Below are positions 50,671 through 61,167 of a DNA stretch of 64,000 nucleotides, one piece after another. The translations under genes and the position numbers were made by a program. The notes beneath the pieces were generated by a model. That model did no database searches and was not told where the DNA came from. It saw only the letters and a program-made list of their open reading frames with translations. Every line of letters begins with the position of its first letter. The first letter of the stretch is position 1. Source of the DNA: Amycolatopsis albispora (GTDB taxonomy: Bacteria > Actinomycetota > Actinomycetes > Mycobacteriales > Pseudonocardiaceae); contig NZ_CP015163.1 in assembly GCF_003312875.1 (NCBI RefSeq), positions 62,001-126,000 on the forward strand, given 5' to 3'.

Positions 50671-52041
50671 TCATTCTCCCTGCCTGGCGCGCGTTCGCCG
50701 GATGAGGGCGTAGACCCCGAGGATCACCGCGAGGCTGACCAGGCTCAGGAACAGCTGCGCGCGGGTGGAGTTGTCGACGAAGAGCATGGACGCCGCGACG
50801 GCCAGCGTCGCGATCAGGGTGAGCCAGCTCAGCCAGGGGTAGCCCCACATCCGCAGCTTCAGCCGGTCCGGGGCTTCGGCTTCCAGCTGGCGCCGCATGC
50901 GCAGCTGCGAGCCGCAGATGATGGCGTAGACGAACAGGGCGACCGCGCCAGCGGAGTTGATGATGAAGTAGAAGATGGCGTCGGGGGAGACGTAGCTCAT
51001 CACCACCGCGACGTAACCGACCGAAGTGGACAGCAGGATCGCCTTCCACGGCACCCCGCGCCGGTTGGTGTCGGCGATCCACCGCGGTGCCCAGCCGTGG
51101 CGGCGCAACGCGAAGAGCATGCGGGAAGCCGTGTACAGCCCCGAATTCAGTACCGAAAGCGCGGCGGTGAGCACCACCGCGGAGACGATGGTGGCCGCGG
51201 CGGGCACCCCGAACCGGTCGAAGGCGGCGGCGAACGGGCTGGTCTCGCTGGGCACCTCCCGCCACGGCGTGATCATCACCAGCAGTGCCACGGAACCGAC
51301 GTAGAAGACGATGACCCGCCAGACGATCGTCGAGGTCGCCTTGCGGACCGCGGTCGCCGGTTCCCGCGACTCGGCCGCGGCGATGGTGACGATTTCCGCG
51401 CCGAAATAGGAAAAGATGACCACCACGACACCGTGGACCACCGAGAACGGTCCATTCGGGACGAACCCGTCGAGCGCGATGTTGCCCGCGGAGAACTGCG
51501 CGCCCGGCCAGAACCCGAGCACGAAGAGCGTGCCGACGACCAGGAAGACGATGATGGTGGCGACCTTGACCGAGGCCAGCCAGAACTCGGTCTCGCCGAA
51601 GGAGCGCGCCGACGCCAGGTTGGTGCCGGTGAGCAGGAGCATCAGCAGCAGCGAGAACACCCACTGCGGCACGGCGGGCAGCCAGAGTTGGAGGATCTTC
51701 GCCCCGGCGACCGCTTCGAAGGCGACCACGCCCACCCAGAAGTACCAGTACAGCCAGCCGATGGTGAACCCGGCCCAGCCGCCGAGCGCGTCGCGGGCGT
51801 ACTCCATGAACGAGCCGAGCGCGGGGGAGGCGGTGGCCATCTCACCGAGCATCCGCATGACGAGCACCACGAGCAGCCCGCCGAGCGCGTAGGACAGCAC
51901 GGCGGCGGGGCCGACGGTGTGGATGACCGCGCCGCTGCCGATGAACAGGCTGGCGCCGATGATGCCGCCGAGCGCGATCATGCGCACGTGGCGCTGTCGC
52001 AGGCCGGGCCGGAGTTGTCCTTGTTCTTCGGACGTGGTCAT
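50671..52041 (-). CDS. Amino acid permease (AAT/APC family, GABA permease-like)
   Basis: 456 residues, twelve hydrophobic helices. RQRHVRMIALGGIIGASLFIGSGAVI at the first helix and the GGLLVVLVMRMLGEMA stretch are the AAT family consensus; SYFGAEIVTIAAAESREP in helix 6 is also typical and SREPATAVRKA matches GABA/aromatic permeases. Imports an amino acid with protons. ATG at 52041. It precedes a two-component system on the same strand with only 4 bases between, which could place all three genes in one transcript. Confidence 0.9.
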   Translation of the reverse strand: MTTSEEQGQLRPGLRQRHVRMIALGGIIGASLFIGSGAVIHTVGPAAVLSYALGGLLVVLVMRMLGEMATASPALGSFMEYARDALGGWAGFTIGWLYWYFWVGVVAFEAVAGAKILQLWLPAVPQWVFSLLLMLLLTGTNLASARSFGETEFWLASVKVATIIVFLVVGTLFVLGFWPGAQFSAGNIALDGFVPNGPFSVVHGVVVVIFSYFGAEIVTIAAAESREPATAVRKATSTIVWRVIVFYVGSVALLVMITPWREVPSETSPFAAAFDRFGVPAAATIVSAVVLTAALSVLNSGLYTASRMLFALRRHGWAPRWIADTNRRGVPWKAILLSTSVGYVAVVMSYVSPDAIFYFIINSAGAVALFVYAIICGSQLRMRRQLEAEAPDRLKLRMWGYPWLSWLTLIATLAVAASMLFVDNSTRAQLFLSLVSLAVILGVYALIRRTRARQGE

Positions 52042-52141
52042 CACAACCTCCCGGGGAACGCTGCGGCGATTGTGGCAGCCGGGTGGATCGGCCGCAGCGC
52101 TCCGCGGGTCGTTTGTCCTTTTTGCTGCCAGGTGCCGGATG

Positions 52142-53203
52142 TCAGCGCCTGAGTGCCCCGGTCCGCTGCGCGGCGGCGAGTGGCAGCGCGACGGTGAAGA
52201 GCAGGCCGAGTCCAAGGTGGACGGTCCGGTTGTCCGGCTCGGGTTCCGGCACGGAGGCCGGGGGTGCGGCGCCCGTTTCCCAGACCAACCCCGCGGGCCG
52301 GACTTCGTGCTCGGCGAGCAGCGCTACGCCGATCGGCGCGGACAGCACCGCGAGCGCGACCAGAACCTTGGTGAGCAAGGGGAATCCGGGCGGGAAGAGC
52401 AGCAGTGCACCGGCCGCGAGCAGGACCGCCGCGCAGGCCAGCGCGACGATCACCAGCGGTACTTCGAGCATCGTGCCGACCGAGGTGCCGAGCCGGGAAC
52501 CGGACAGCAGCAAGGCGGTCGCCAGCCCGACGGCCGGGGTGAGCAGCAGGACGAGCCCGCCGAGCGTCAGCCGGGTGTCGGCCGGAACTTCCCGGCGGCG
52601 CAACCGGATCCCGGCGAGCACCGGCAGGCCGAGGCCGAGCAGCAGCATGGCGAGCTGGCCGAGCACGGAGACCCACGAGTCGGTCACCAGTGCGTACTGG
52701 GTCGGGCTGCCGGGTGCCTGCGTGCTGAGGTGCCCGGCCTGGAACACCTTGTCGAGGATGCCGCCCAGCCCGGCCAGCGGCGGGGCGAGCGCGCCGAGCA
52801 CGCCCAGCGCGCGGGTGCTCGCGGAGGCTTCCGCGCGCAGGACCAGCCCCAGCACGGTGCTCGAGGCGAGCACGATCAGCGCCATGCTGGGCGGGCCGGG
52901 AGGCAGTGCCGGGGCGAGGTAGAGCACGCCGGTCAGCGGCAGGAGCAGCAAGCCCAGCGCGGCACGGGCCCGCGCCGGCGAAACCGGCGGAAGCCCTTCG
53001 GCGGCAACGATTTCCGCCGGATCGCCCAGCCGGTCCACCGCCGCGGCGAGTTCGTCGTCGGACGGGTCCTCGGCGATCAGCGCCTCCAGGTGCTCGACGA
53101 GCTCCTGCCGCAGCTCGCCCCGCCGGGGTTGCGGCAGCGCGGCCGCGGCGCGGTCGAACCGCTCCAGCCACGCCGCGGCGGCTTCGTGGGTCACGGTGGT
53201 CAT
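52142..53203 (-). CDS. Multi-helix membrane protein with N-terminal DUF1700-like domain
   Basis: 353 residues. The first 75 (WLERFDRAAAALPQPRRGELRQELVEHLEALIAEDPSDDELAAAVDRLGDPAEIVAAEG) match the cytosolic helical domain often found in PadR-controlled membrane proteins; seven or eight hydrophobic helices follow. ATG at 53203 overlaps the padR stop (ATGA). Such PadR-plus-membrane protein pairs respond to membrane-active compounds or antibiotics, but no function is established. Confidence 0.82.
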   Translation of the reverse strand: MTTVTHEAAAAWLERFDRAAAALPQPRRGELRQELVEHLEALIAEDPSDDELAAAVDRLGDPAEIVAAEGLPPVSPARARAALGLLLLPLTGVLYLAPALPPGPPSMALIVLASSTVLGLVLRAEASASTRALGVLGALAPPLAGLGGILDKVFQAGHLSTQAPGSPTQYALVTDSWVSVLGQLAMLLLGLGLPVLAGIRLRRREVPADTRLTLGGLVLLLTPAVGLATALLLSGSRLGTSVGTMLEVPLVIVALACAAVLLAAGALLLFPPGFPLLTKVLVALAVLSAPIGVALLAEHEVRPAGLVWETGAAPPASVPEPEPDNRTVHLGLGLLFTVALPLAAAQRTGALRR

Positions 53204-53538
53204 TTGTCTCCCTCGAGAACCTCGTCCACCGCGGCGCTGAAGTCGCGCCAATGCCGGTGGAACACTTCCAGTGCGGTGCGGCCCTGGTCCGTCAGCTCGT
53301 AGTACCGCCGGGGTGGGCCCTGGTCGGATGGTTGCCAGGTGGTTTCCAGCAGGCCTTCCTTGCGCAGGCGGGACAGCAGTGGGTAGATCGTGCCCTCGGT
53401 CGTGCCGAGCCCCTCGGCCGCGGCGAGCGCCCGGACCAGGTCGAACCCGTAGCGGGGGCCGCGTGCCAGCAGGGCCAGCACACAATGCTCGATCACCCCG
53501 CGCCGGAGCTGGGCGAGCAACTGGGCGTCTTTGGTCAC
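53200..53538 (-). CDS. PadR-family transcriptional regulator
   Basis: 112 residues: LRRGVIEHCVLALLARGPRYGFDLVRALAAAEGLGTTEGTIYPLLSRLRKEGLLETTWQPSDQGPPRRYYELTDQG is a complete PadR winged helix with a short C-terminal helix. It is translationally coupled to the membrane protein gene. The inverted repeat 53546-53570 just upstream is the obvious operator, so autorepression of the two-gene operon is expected. Confidence 0.92.
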   Translation of the reverse strand: MTKDAQLLAQLRRGVIEHCVLALLARGPRYGFDLVRALAAAEGLGTTEGTIYPLLSRLRKEGLLETTWQPSDQGPPRRYYELTDQGRTALEVFHRHWRDFSAAVDEVLEGDK

Positions 53539-53545
53539 GGTGGCA

Positions 53546-53570
53546 AGGTACCTTGTTGCGCAAGGTACCT
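53546..53570. promoter_or_regulatory. PadR operator
   Basis: Arms AGGTACCTTG (53546-53555) and CAAGGTACCT (53561-53570) around TTGCG, 7 bases before the padR start. CAAGGTACC is also present as a direct repeat, and the left copy alone is the palindrome CAAGGTACCTTG. Confidence 0.7.
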
Positions 53571-53649
53571 GTCAACCGGTTAGGTCGTTTGGGGATGCGG
53601 CGCGCTTTCGCGTGGACGTGGTGGGCCACCCCGGTTTTTCAGTGTGACG

Positions 53650-53709
53650 ACGGCGAAGGACCCTTTGTCAAGGCTGGGAAGAGTACCTTGACAAAGGGTC
53701 CTTCGCCGT
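53650..53709. repeat. Long perfect hairpin, second repeat family
   Basis: 24-base arms (53650-53673 and 53686-53709) around a 12-base loop; arm core GAAGGACCCTTTGTCAAGG. Sequence is unrelated to the GTGGCTTTC palindromes but has the same architecture. Seen once in this window. Confidence 0.85.
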
Positions 53710-53822
53710 GTTTGGGCTGTGGACCGGGGATGGGGGAGGGGTGGGTGAGCTGCGGGTTGGGTTTAGCGCCCGGCTGCCGGTTTGCTGGTGGGGTCCTTGG
53801 GGTTGGGTGAGGGGGCGCTACA

Positions 53823-53877
53823 CGCTATGAATGTGGCTTTCATAGCGTGTGGCGCAATGAAAGCCACATTCATAGCG
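53823..53877. repeat. Palindromic repeat, variant with nested hairpin
   Basis: 20-base arms at 53823-53842 and 53858-53877, core GAATGTGGCTTTCA; 15-base loop. The left arm itself can fold because CGCTATGA (53823-53830) is complementary to TCATAGCG (53840-53847). Same GTGGCTTTC core as copies 1 and 2 with different outer bases. Confidence 0.88.
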
Positions 53878-53917
53878 GCGGATCAGGAAATGGTGGAGCT
53901 GCTCTCCTTTCCCGGTG

Positions 53918-53976
53918 CAGAACACGAATGTGGCTTTCGGGGCGAAAAGTGCCCCGAAAGCCACATTCGTGTTCTG
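53918..53976. repeat. Palindromic repeat, copy 3 (longest arms)
   Basis: Perfect 26-base arms at 53918-53943 and 53951-53976, loop GAAAAGT. The inner 22 bases of each arm are identical to copies 1 and 2; the loop differs from copy 2 by one base. The outer four bases (CAGA/TCTG side) extend the pairing here only. Ends 22 bases before the 3' end of the gene at 53998. Confidence 0.9.
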
Positions 53977-53997
53977 TGAAGGCGCGGTCCGCCGAGG

Positions 53998-54348
53998 TTA
54001 GATCCGGTTGCGCCGTCGTAGGAGGTGGTGGGCGATGGCGGCGGTGACGGCCGTGGTGACCACCAGGGCGGCGAGTGCCGGGTGCATGTCCTTCGACAGG
54101 CTGGGCGCGCGCTCCGGGCCGATCGCCCACAGTGCCAGCGGCAGCGCGTACGCGGCGGCGAGCGCGCTCGCCCACCAGCGGAACGGTCGCATTCGGGTGC
54201 TGGCCAGGGTGCCGATCAGCACGATGGCGACCGGGACAACGGCGATCAGCGCGAACTGCCCGGCGACGAGCACCGCGGCGGCCCAGGCTGCGATGACCAC
54301 GGTTCGTGAACCGGTGGCGCCGCGCTGGTCGGGGGTGGTGGCGGTCAT
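53998..54348 (-). CDS. Small membrane protein, four helices
   Basis: 116 residues with hydrophobic segments near 17-32, 34-50, 60-76 and 88-106, a short basic C-terminus (HHLLRRRNRI). No family recognised. Same strand as, and 34 bases downstream of, the secreted SRPBCC gene, so probably in its operon under the divergent TetR. Confidence 0.65.
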   Translation of the reverse strand: MTATTPDQRGATGSRTVVIAAWAAAVLVAGQFALIAVVPVAIVLIGTLASTRMRPFRWWASALAAAYALPLALWAIGPERAPSLSKDMHPALAALVVTTAVTAAIAHHLLRRRNRI

Positions 54349-54382
54349 GGCGATTCTCCTTGAGGCATAAGGGAAAAAGGGG

Positions 54383-55060
54383 TCAGCAGGGGTGGCCTTC
54401 GGCGGTGGCCTTGAGGTCGTCCAGCCAGAGTTCGAGGCCGCTCCCGAGGAAGTGGGTGGCGGTGGGCACGTCGGCCTCGACCTGGGCGCCGGTCCAGGTT
54501 TCCTCGGTGCTCACCAGCACGCCGCCGCGGACCTGGCGGAAGTTCCACACGTGCACCCCGTTGTCGATGCGCAGCCCGTCGCCGATCGCGGGGCCGCTCC
54601 AGCGCAGGCACCGGCCCGGCTGCACCTGGTGGACGGTGGAGGTGATGACCAGCGTGGTCTCCGGGGTGGTCGGCGTGGCCGGGGCCGGGGTGGTCCACCG
54701 GAACCGCGAACCACTACGCAGCGGGCCGTGATCGAGCCGATCGGCGCTGAGCACCGGCTCCTGCCACGACGGCCAGCTCTCCACGTCCGTCTGCAATCTG
54801 AAGATTTTGCTCAGTGGCGCGTTGATCAGCCGCTCGGCCCGGTACCGGATCTTGGCGGCGGGATCCACGCCCTGACCACGACAAGTCAGCGCCGCCTCCT
54901 GAGATCGCTGAGAGGCGAAGGCGCCAGTGCCAGCGCGCGTCTCGGTCGCCTGTGCTGGGGCGCTGAAGCCGAGCGCTCCGGCACAGGCCAGCGGTAGTGC
55001 GATCAGCGCGGCCCGCGCCCCGGTCTGGCGGTGGCGGCGGGGCCTCGTGGTGCTCGGCAT
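54383..55060 (-). CDS. Exported SRPBCC (START-like) domain protein
   Basis: 225 residues. Signal peptide (RAALIALPLACAGALGFSAPAQAT, cleavage near residue 40), then a polyketide-cyclase/START-like fold: ERLINAPLSKIFRLQTDVESWPSWQEPV, LRWSGPAIGDG, GVLVSTEETWTG and a long C-terminal helix LGSGLELWLDDLKATAEG. SRPBCC proteins are hydrophobic-ligand binders or cyclases and are almost always cytosolic, so the signal peptide is unusual. Divergent from TetR. Confidence 0.82.
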   Translation of the reverse strand: MPSTTRPRRHRQTGARAALIALPLACAGALGFSAPAQATETRAGTGAFASQRSQEAALTCRGQGVDPAAKIRYRAERLINAPLSKIFRLQTDVESWPSWQEPVLSADRLDHGPLRSGSRFRWTTPAPATPTTPETTLVITSTVHQVQPGRCLRWSGPAIGDGLRIDNGVHVWNFRQVRGGVLVSTEETWTGAQVEADVPTATHFLGSGLELWLDDLKATAEGHPC

Positions 55061-55096
55061 CGTGTTCTCCTCGGTTGCTAGGCCCTATCGCGTTAG

Positions 55097-55152
55097 TTAG
55101 AAGCTATAACCCAGTCAACGTGAGTGTCAATAGCGAAAGTGATAGCCTCTAA
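55097..55152. promoter_or_regulatory. TetR half-sites in the divergent promoter
   Basis: TTAGAAGCTAT (55097-55107) and ATAGCCTCTAA (55142-55152) are inverted copies with one mismatch, 34 bases apart; further CTAT/ATAG pieces lie between. The right copy ends three bases before the tetR start codon. Good candidate for autoregulation. Confidence 0.5.
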
Positions 55153-55154
55153 CC

Positions 55155-58099
<2,945 letters not shown>

Positions 58100-58105
58100 C
58101 CACGC

Positions 58106-61012
58106 CTACTGGTTGAGCACGAAGGTCGAACCGGGTTCCTTCACGATGTCGCCCTTGGCGGAGTTCGTGATCGTCACGCCGGACAGCGTCGCGCTGCCGC
58201 GGGCGCCGCCGTGCACGAGCAGGCCCGCGCCGTTGTTCGACTTGTCGATCCGGACGTTGGTGATCGTCGCGCCGGGCACGGCACCGCCGCCCGCCTTGAA
58301 CTGGATGCCGTCGTAGGTGGAGTCGTGGATCTCGGTGTCGCGAATGGACACCCCCGGGATGTCGGGCCCCTGCGCGAACAGCGTGATCGCGCCGAACTGC
58401 TGCGCCTCGCCCCAGAACACGCCGCCGCAGCGGTGGAGCGCGTTGTTCGCGAGCACGGTCTGCCCGGAGAACGGCAGCGGATCGTGGTCGGTGGCCAGCA
58501 TGATGCCAGGGTAGTTGGCGGTGTCGGAGATCAGGTTGCTCTCCGCCTTGTTGCCGTAACCCCCGTAGATGGCGATTCCGTTGGCACGCCAGGGGAGCTG
58601 GATGGTGTTGTTGACGAAGTGGTTGTCGTGCGCGATGTCCACCGCGGGATTCTTCACGAACTTGTTGGCCCACACCGCGAGCGCGTCGTCACCGGTGGTG
58701 CGGAACGAGGAGTTGAACACGCGTGAGTTCCGCGTGCCGTTGGTGAAGTTGATGCCGTCGGCGTAGGTGTTCCGGATGCGCATGCCGCTGAACTCCAGGC
58801 CGTCGGCCGGGCCCCACAGCTCCGGGATGTTGTCGTAGTCGCGCCCCACCCAGACCCCGACGTTGGCGTGCTCGATCCACACGTTGGTGATCCGGGTGCC
58901 CTGCCCGAAGCGGCCGTTGAGCCCCACCCCGCCCTCGGCGTTCTCCGGCCCGCCGCGGATCCGTCCGGAACCGAAGATGGCGATGTCGGAAATCTGCGTG
59001 TTGCCGTCTATGTCGAAGCCGAAGTTGCCTTCGTGCGGGTGGTTGATGCTGCCGACGGCCTTGTGCGGCTCGGTCAGCGTGTACAGCTGCGAGTGCCACA
59101 TCCCGGCGCCGCGAATGGTCACGTTGCTGATGCCGACCTGGTTGTACTGCCCGCGGTCGAGCGGGTCGTCGGTGAGGATCTTCTTCTCCTGCCGCCACTG
59201 CCCGGCCGGGATCCACACGCAGCCGATCGCGCCGTTCTGGTCGGCGGTCACCGCCGCCTGGATGGCCGCGGTGTCGTCGTTCCCGTCGTTGGGCACCGCG
59301 CCGTACTCGGTGATCGAGGTGCACCCGGCCGGTTTCGCGCTCGGCGGCGCCACCTGCTCCAGATCGATCAGGTCGATGATGTAGAACGCCGCGGTGTCCC
59401 CGGAATCACGCTGCAGCCGGAACTTCGTGCCCGCCGGATAGGTCGACGGCAGCAGCGCGTGTGCCTCGTCGAACAGCCGGCGCGCGTCGGCCTGCGGGGT
59501 GTTGGTCAGCGCCTCGGGGCCGTCGGTGTTGCCGTAGAGCCAGCTGTGCTTCGACGAAAGGTTCAGCTTCTGCACGAAGTTGCCGTCGGCGTAGAGGCTG
59601 ATGGTGGCGTCGATGCCGCCACCGCCGGGTGCGTCCGGAATGGAATTGCGCACCACGATCGAGTTGGTCGAGCTGACCGAGGTGAACTCGACGAACTGCC
59701 CCTGGGTGTTCAGCCGGACCGACTTGCGGCCGGAGGACTCGGTGGCGAAGTTGGTGTGCCCGAATGTCCTCAGTGGATCCGCTTCGAGCAGCGTGCCCTG
59801 GTAGGTTCCCGCTTCCGCCTCGTACTCGACGTAGGGCACGGCGGCACCGCGGCCGACCACGATCGGCTGCGCGAAACCGTTGTTGGCCTCGTCGGTTTCG
59901 GTGACCAGCCCGGTCGCGTCGGCGGTCGCCGTGACCGTGGCGCCGCCAGCGGTCGCCGTCCACGTGCCGCTGGTGGTCACGTTCACCGTGCCACCAGCCG
60001 GTATCCGCGGGCTGCTGGTGTCCAAAGTGGTCCCGCCGACGGCGATGCGGGTGACCGTGCCAGCCTCCACCGCGGTGGTGCCGCGGTTGCGGACCGCCGT
60101 GGTGAACCGGACCGGGGCGCCCTCGGCCGGGTTCGACGGGTTCGCGGTGACACCGAGCACCTGCAGGTCCGGTCCGGGCGCCTGCGTGACGACCAGCGGT
60201 GACGCGGCGCTGAAGGTGTTGTTGCCGTCGTTGCGCTCGGGGACGGTGTTGGCCGGATCGACCACCGCCGCGGCCGGGTAGCTGCCCATCGGGCGCCTGC
60301 CCGCGTCCAGCGTGACGGTGGCCGAGGCGCCGGGCTCGAGCGCGCCCACCGGCGCGCTGCCCGCGACCGCGCCGCCGAGGCTGAAGTTGACCGTGGTCGC
60401 CGCCGACGCCGCCGTACCGGTGTTGCGCACGGTCGCGGACAGGGTGACCGCGTCCGTTTCGGACGGACTGGCCGGGCTCCAGGTCAGCGCGGACACCACC
60501 AGGTCCGGGTTCGGCGCCGGGGTGCCGAACACCTGCAGCTCGCCGATCTGCCCGCCGGGCGCGCCGGTGTTGCCGAAGAAGGCGAGCCGCACGTCGGCGG
60601 CCCGGCCGCTGACCGGGATGGTCACCGAGTTCTGGCCGGACGACGGGCTGAACGCGTAGTCGGCGCGGGGCCGGAGCGTGGTGAACCCGGTGCCCGACTG
60701 GGCGCGGCCGAGCACCTCGATGGCCTGCGTGCGCGGCCCCCAGACCGGGTCCGGGTTGAGCTTGACCACGATCGACGAAAGCTCGGCGTCGGCACCGAGC
60801 TTCGTGGTCAGCGAGGCGGGAAAACCGGCGGACTCCCAGTAGGTGCCGATGTTGCCGTCGGTGGCGTTGGGCGCGACGAACGAGAACACCGAGGACGTCG
60901 CTTCGACCGGTTTCCCGGCGGCGAGATCGGTGTCCGCGGCGCGCGCGGTGGCGGGCAGGACGGTGAGCAGGCAGGCGGCGGCGAGGCCGCCTGCCAGGCG
61001 CTTCCGGTGCAT
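58106..61012 (-). CDS. Secreted modular GH87 glucanase (mycodextranase/alpha-1,3-glucanase)
   Basis: 968 residues with a signal peptide (cleavage after ATARA, residue 25). Domains: F5/8-type C-like carbohydrate-binding domain (about 28-163), two CARDB repeats (about 168-275 and 280-386), a CBM35/CBM6-like domain (about 393-555) and a C-terminal right-handed beta-helix (560-968). The catalytic triad pattern of GH87, Asp then Asp-Asp 23 and 24 residues later, is exact: D752 in TYADGINF, D775-D776 in RTTGDDALAVW. GH87 enzymes cleave alpha-1,3-glucan or nigeran of fungal walls outside the cell. It has its own promoter region, 61013-61167, and no clear partner. Confidence 0.88.
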   Translation of the reverse strand: MHRKRLAGGLAAACLLTVLPATARAADTDLAAGKPVEATSSVFSFVAPNATDGNIGTYWESAGFPASLTTKLGADAELSSIVVKLNPDPVWGPRTQAIEVLGRAQSGTGFTTLRPRADYAFSPSSGQNSVTIPVSGRAADVRLAFFGNTGAPGGQIGELQVFGTPAPNPDLVVSALTWSPASPSETDAVTLSATVRNTGTAASAATTVNFSLGGAVAGSAPVGALEPGASATVTLDAGRRPMGSYPAAAVVDPANTVPERNDGNNTFSAASPLVVTQAPGPDLQVLGVTANPSNPAEGAPVRFTTAVRNRGTTAVEAGTVTRIAVGGTTLDTSSPRIPAGGTVNVTTSGTWTATAGGATVTATADATGLVTETDEANNGFAQPIVVGRGAAVPYVEYEAEAGTYQGTLLEADPLRTFGHTNFATESSGRKSVRLNTQGQFVEFTSVSSTNSIVVRNSIPDAPGGGGIDATISLYADGNFVQKLNLSSKHSWLYGNTDGPEALTNTPQADARRLFDEAHALLPSTYPAGTKFRLQRDSGDTAAFYIIDLIDLEQVAPPSAKPAGCTSITEYGAVPNDGNDDTAAIQAAVTADQNGAIGCVWIPAGQWRQEKKILTDDPLDRGQYNQVGISNVTIRGAGMWHSQLYTLTEPHKAVGSINHPHEGNFGFDIDGNTQISDIAIFGSGRIRGGPENAEGGVGLNGRFGQGTRITNVWIEHANVGVWVGRDYDNIPELWGPADGLEFSGMRIRNTYADGINFTNGTRNSRVFNSSFRTTGDDALAVWANKFVKNPAVDIAHDNHFVNNTIQLPWRANGIAIYGGYGNKAESNLISDTANYPGIMLATDHDPLPFSGQTVLANNALHRCGGVFWGEAQQFGAITLFAQGPDIPGVSIRDTEIHDSTYDGIQFKAGGGAVPGATITNVRIDKSNNGAGLLVHGGARGSATLSGVTITNSAKGDIVKEPGSTFVLNQ

Positions 61013-61167
61013 GGGGACCTCTGTTCGGTGGGGTGAGCAGAGCCTGGGCCGCCCCGTCCACCGGGAGGCATCCCGGCAAATTTCATGATCTTGTCTTGTT
61101 CTTGCGAGGCAGCGATTAAATATTTCAGCACGATGACGGTTTAGTCAACGGCGGATTGCCCGGAGGT

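Larger units (their letters stand above)
53539..53997. other. Gene-free stretch of 459 bases filled with hairpins
   Basis: Lies between padR and the small membrane protein gene. Besides the PadR operator it holds three long perfect inverted repeats (53650-53709, 53823-53877 and 53918-53976). The reading frames that cross it are translations of the palindromes and are not credible genes. Confidence 0.8.

Noticed and set aside
61013..61167. Unusually AT-rich patch (around 61085-61135) considered as origin or transferred DNA
   Set aside because: It is the 5' side of the GH87 gene and most simply a promoter; no repeated boxes or iterons are present.
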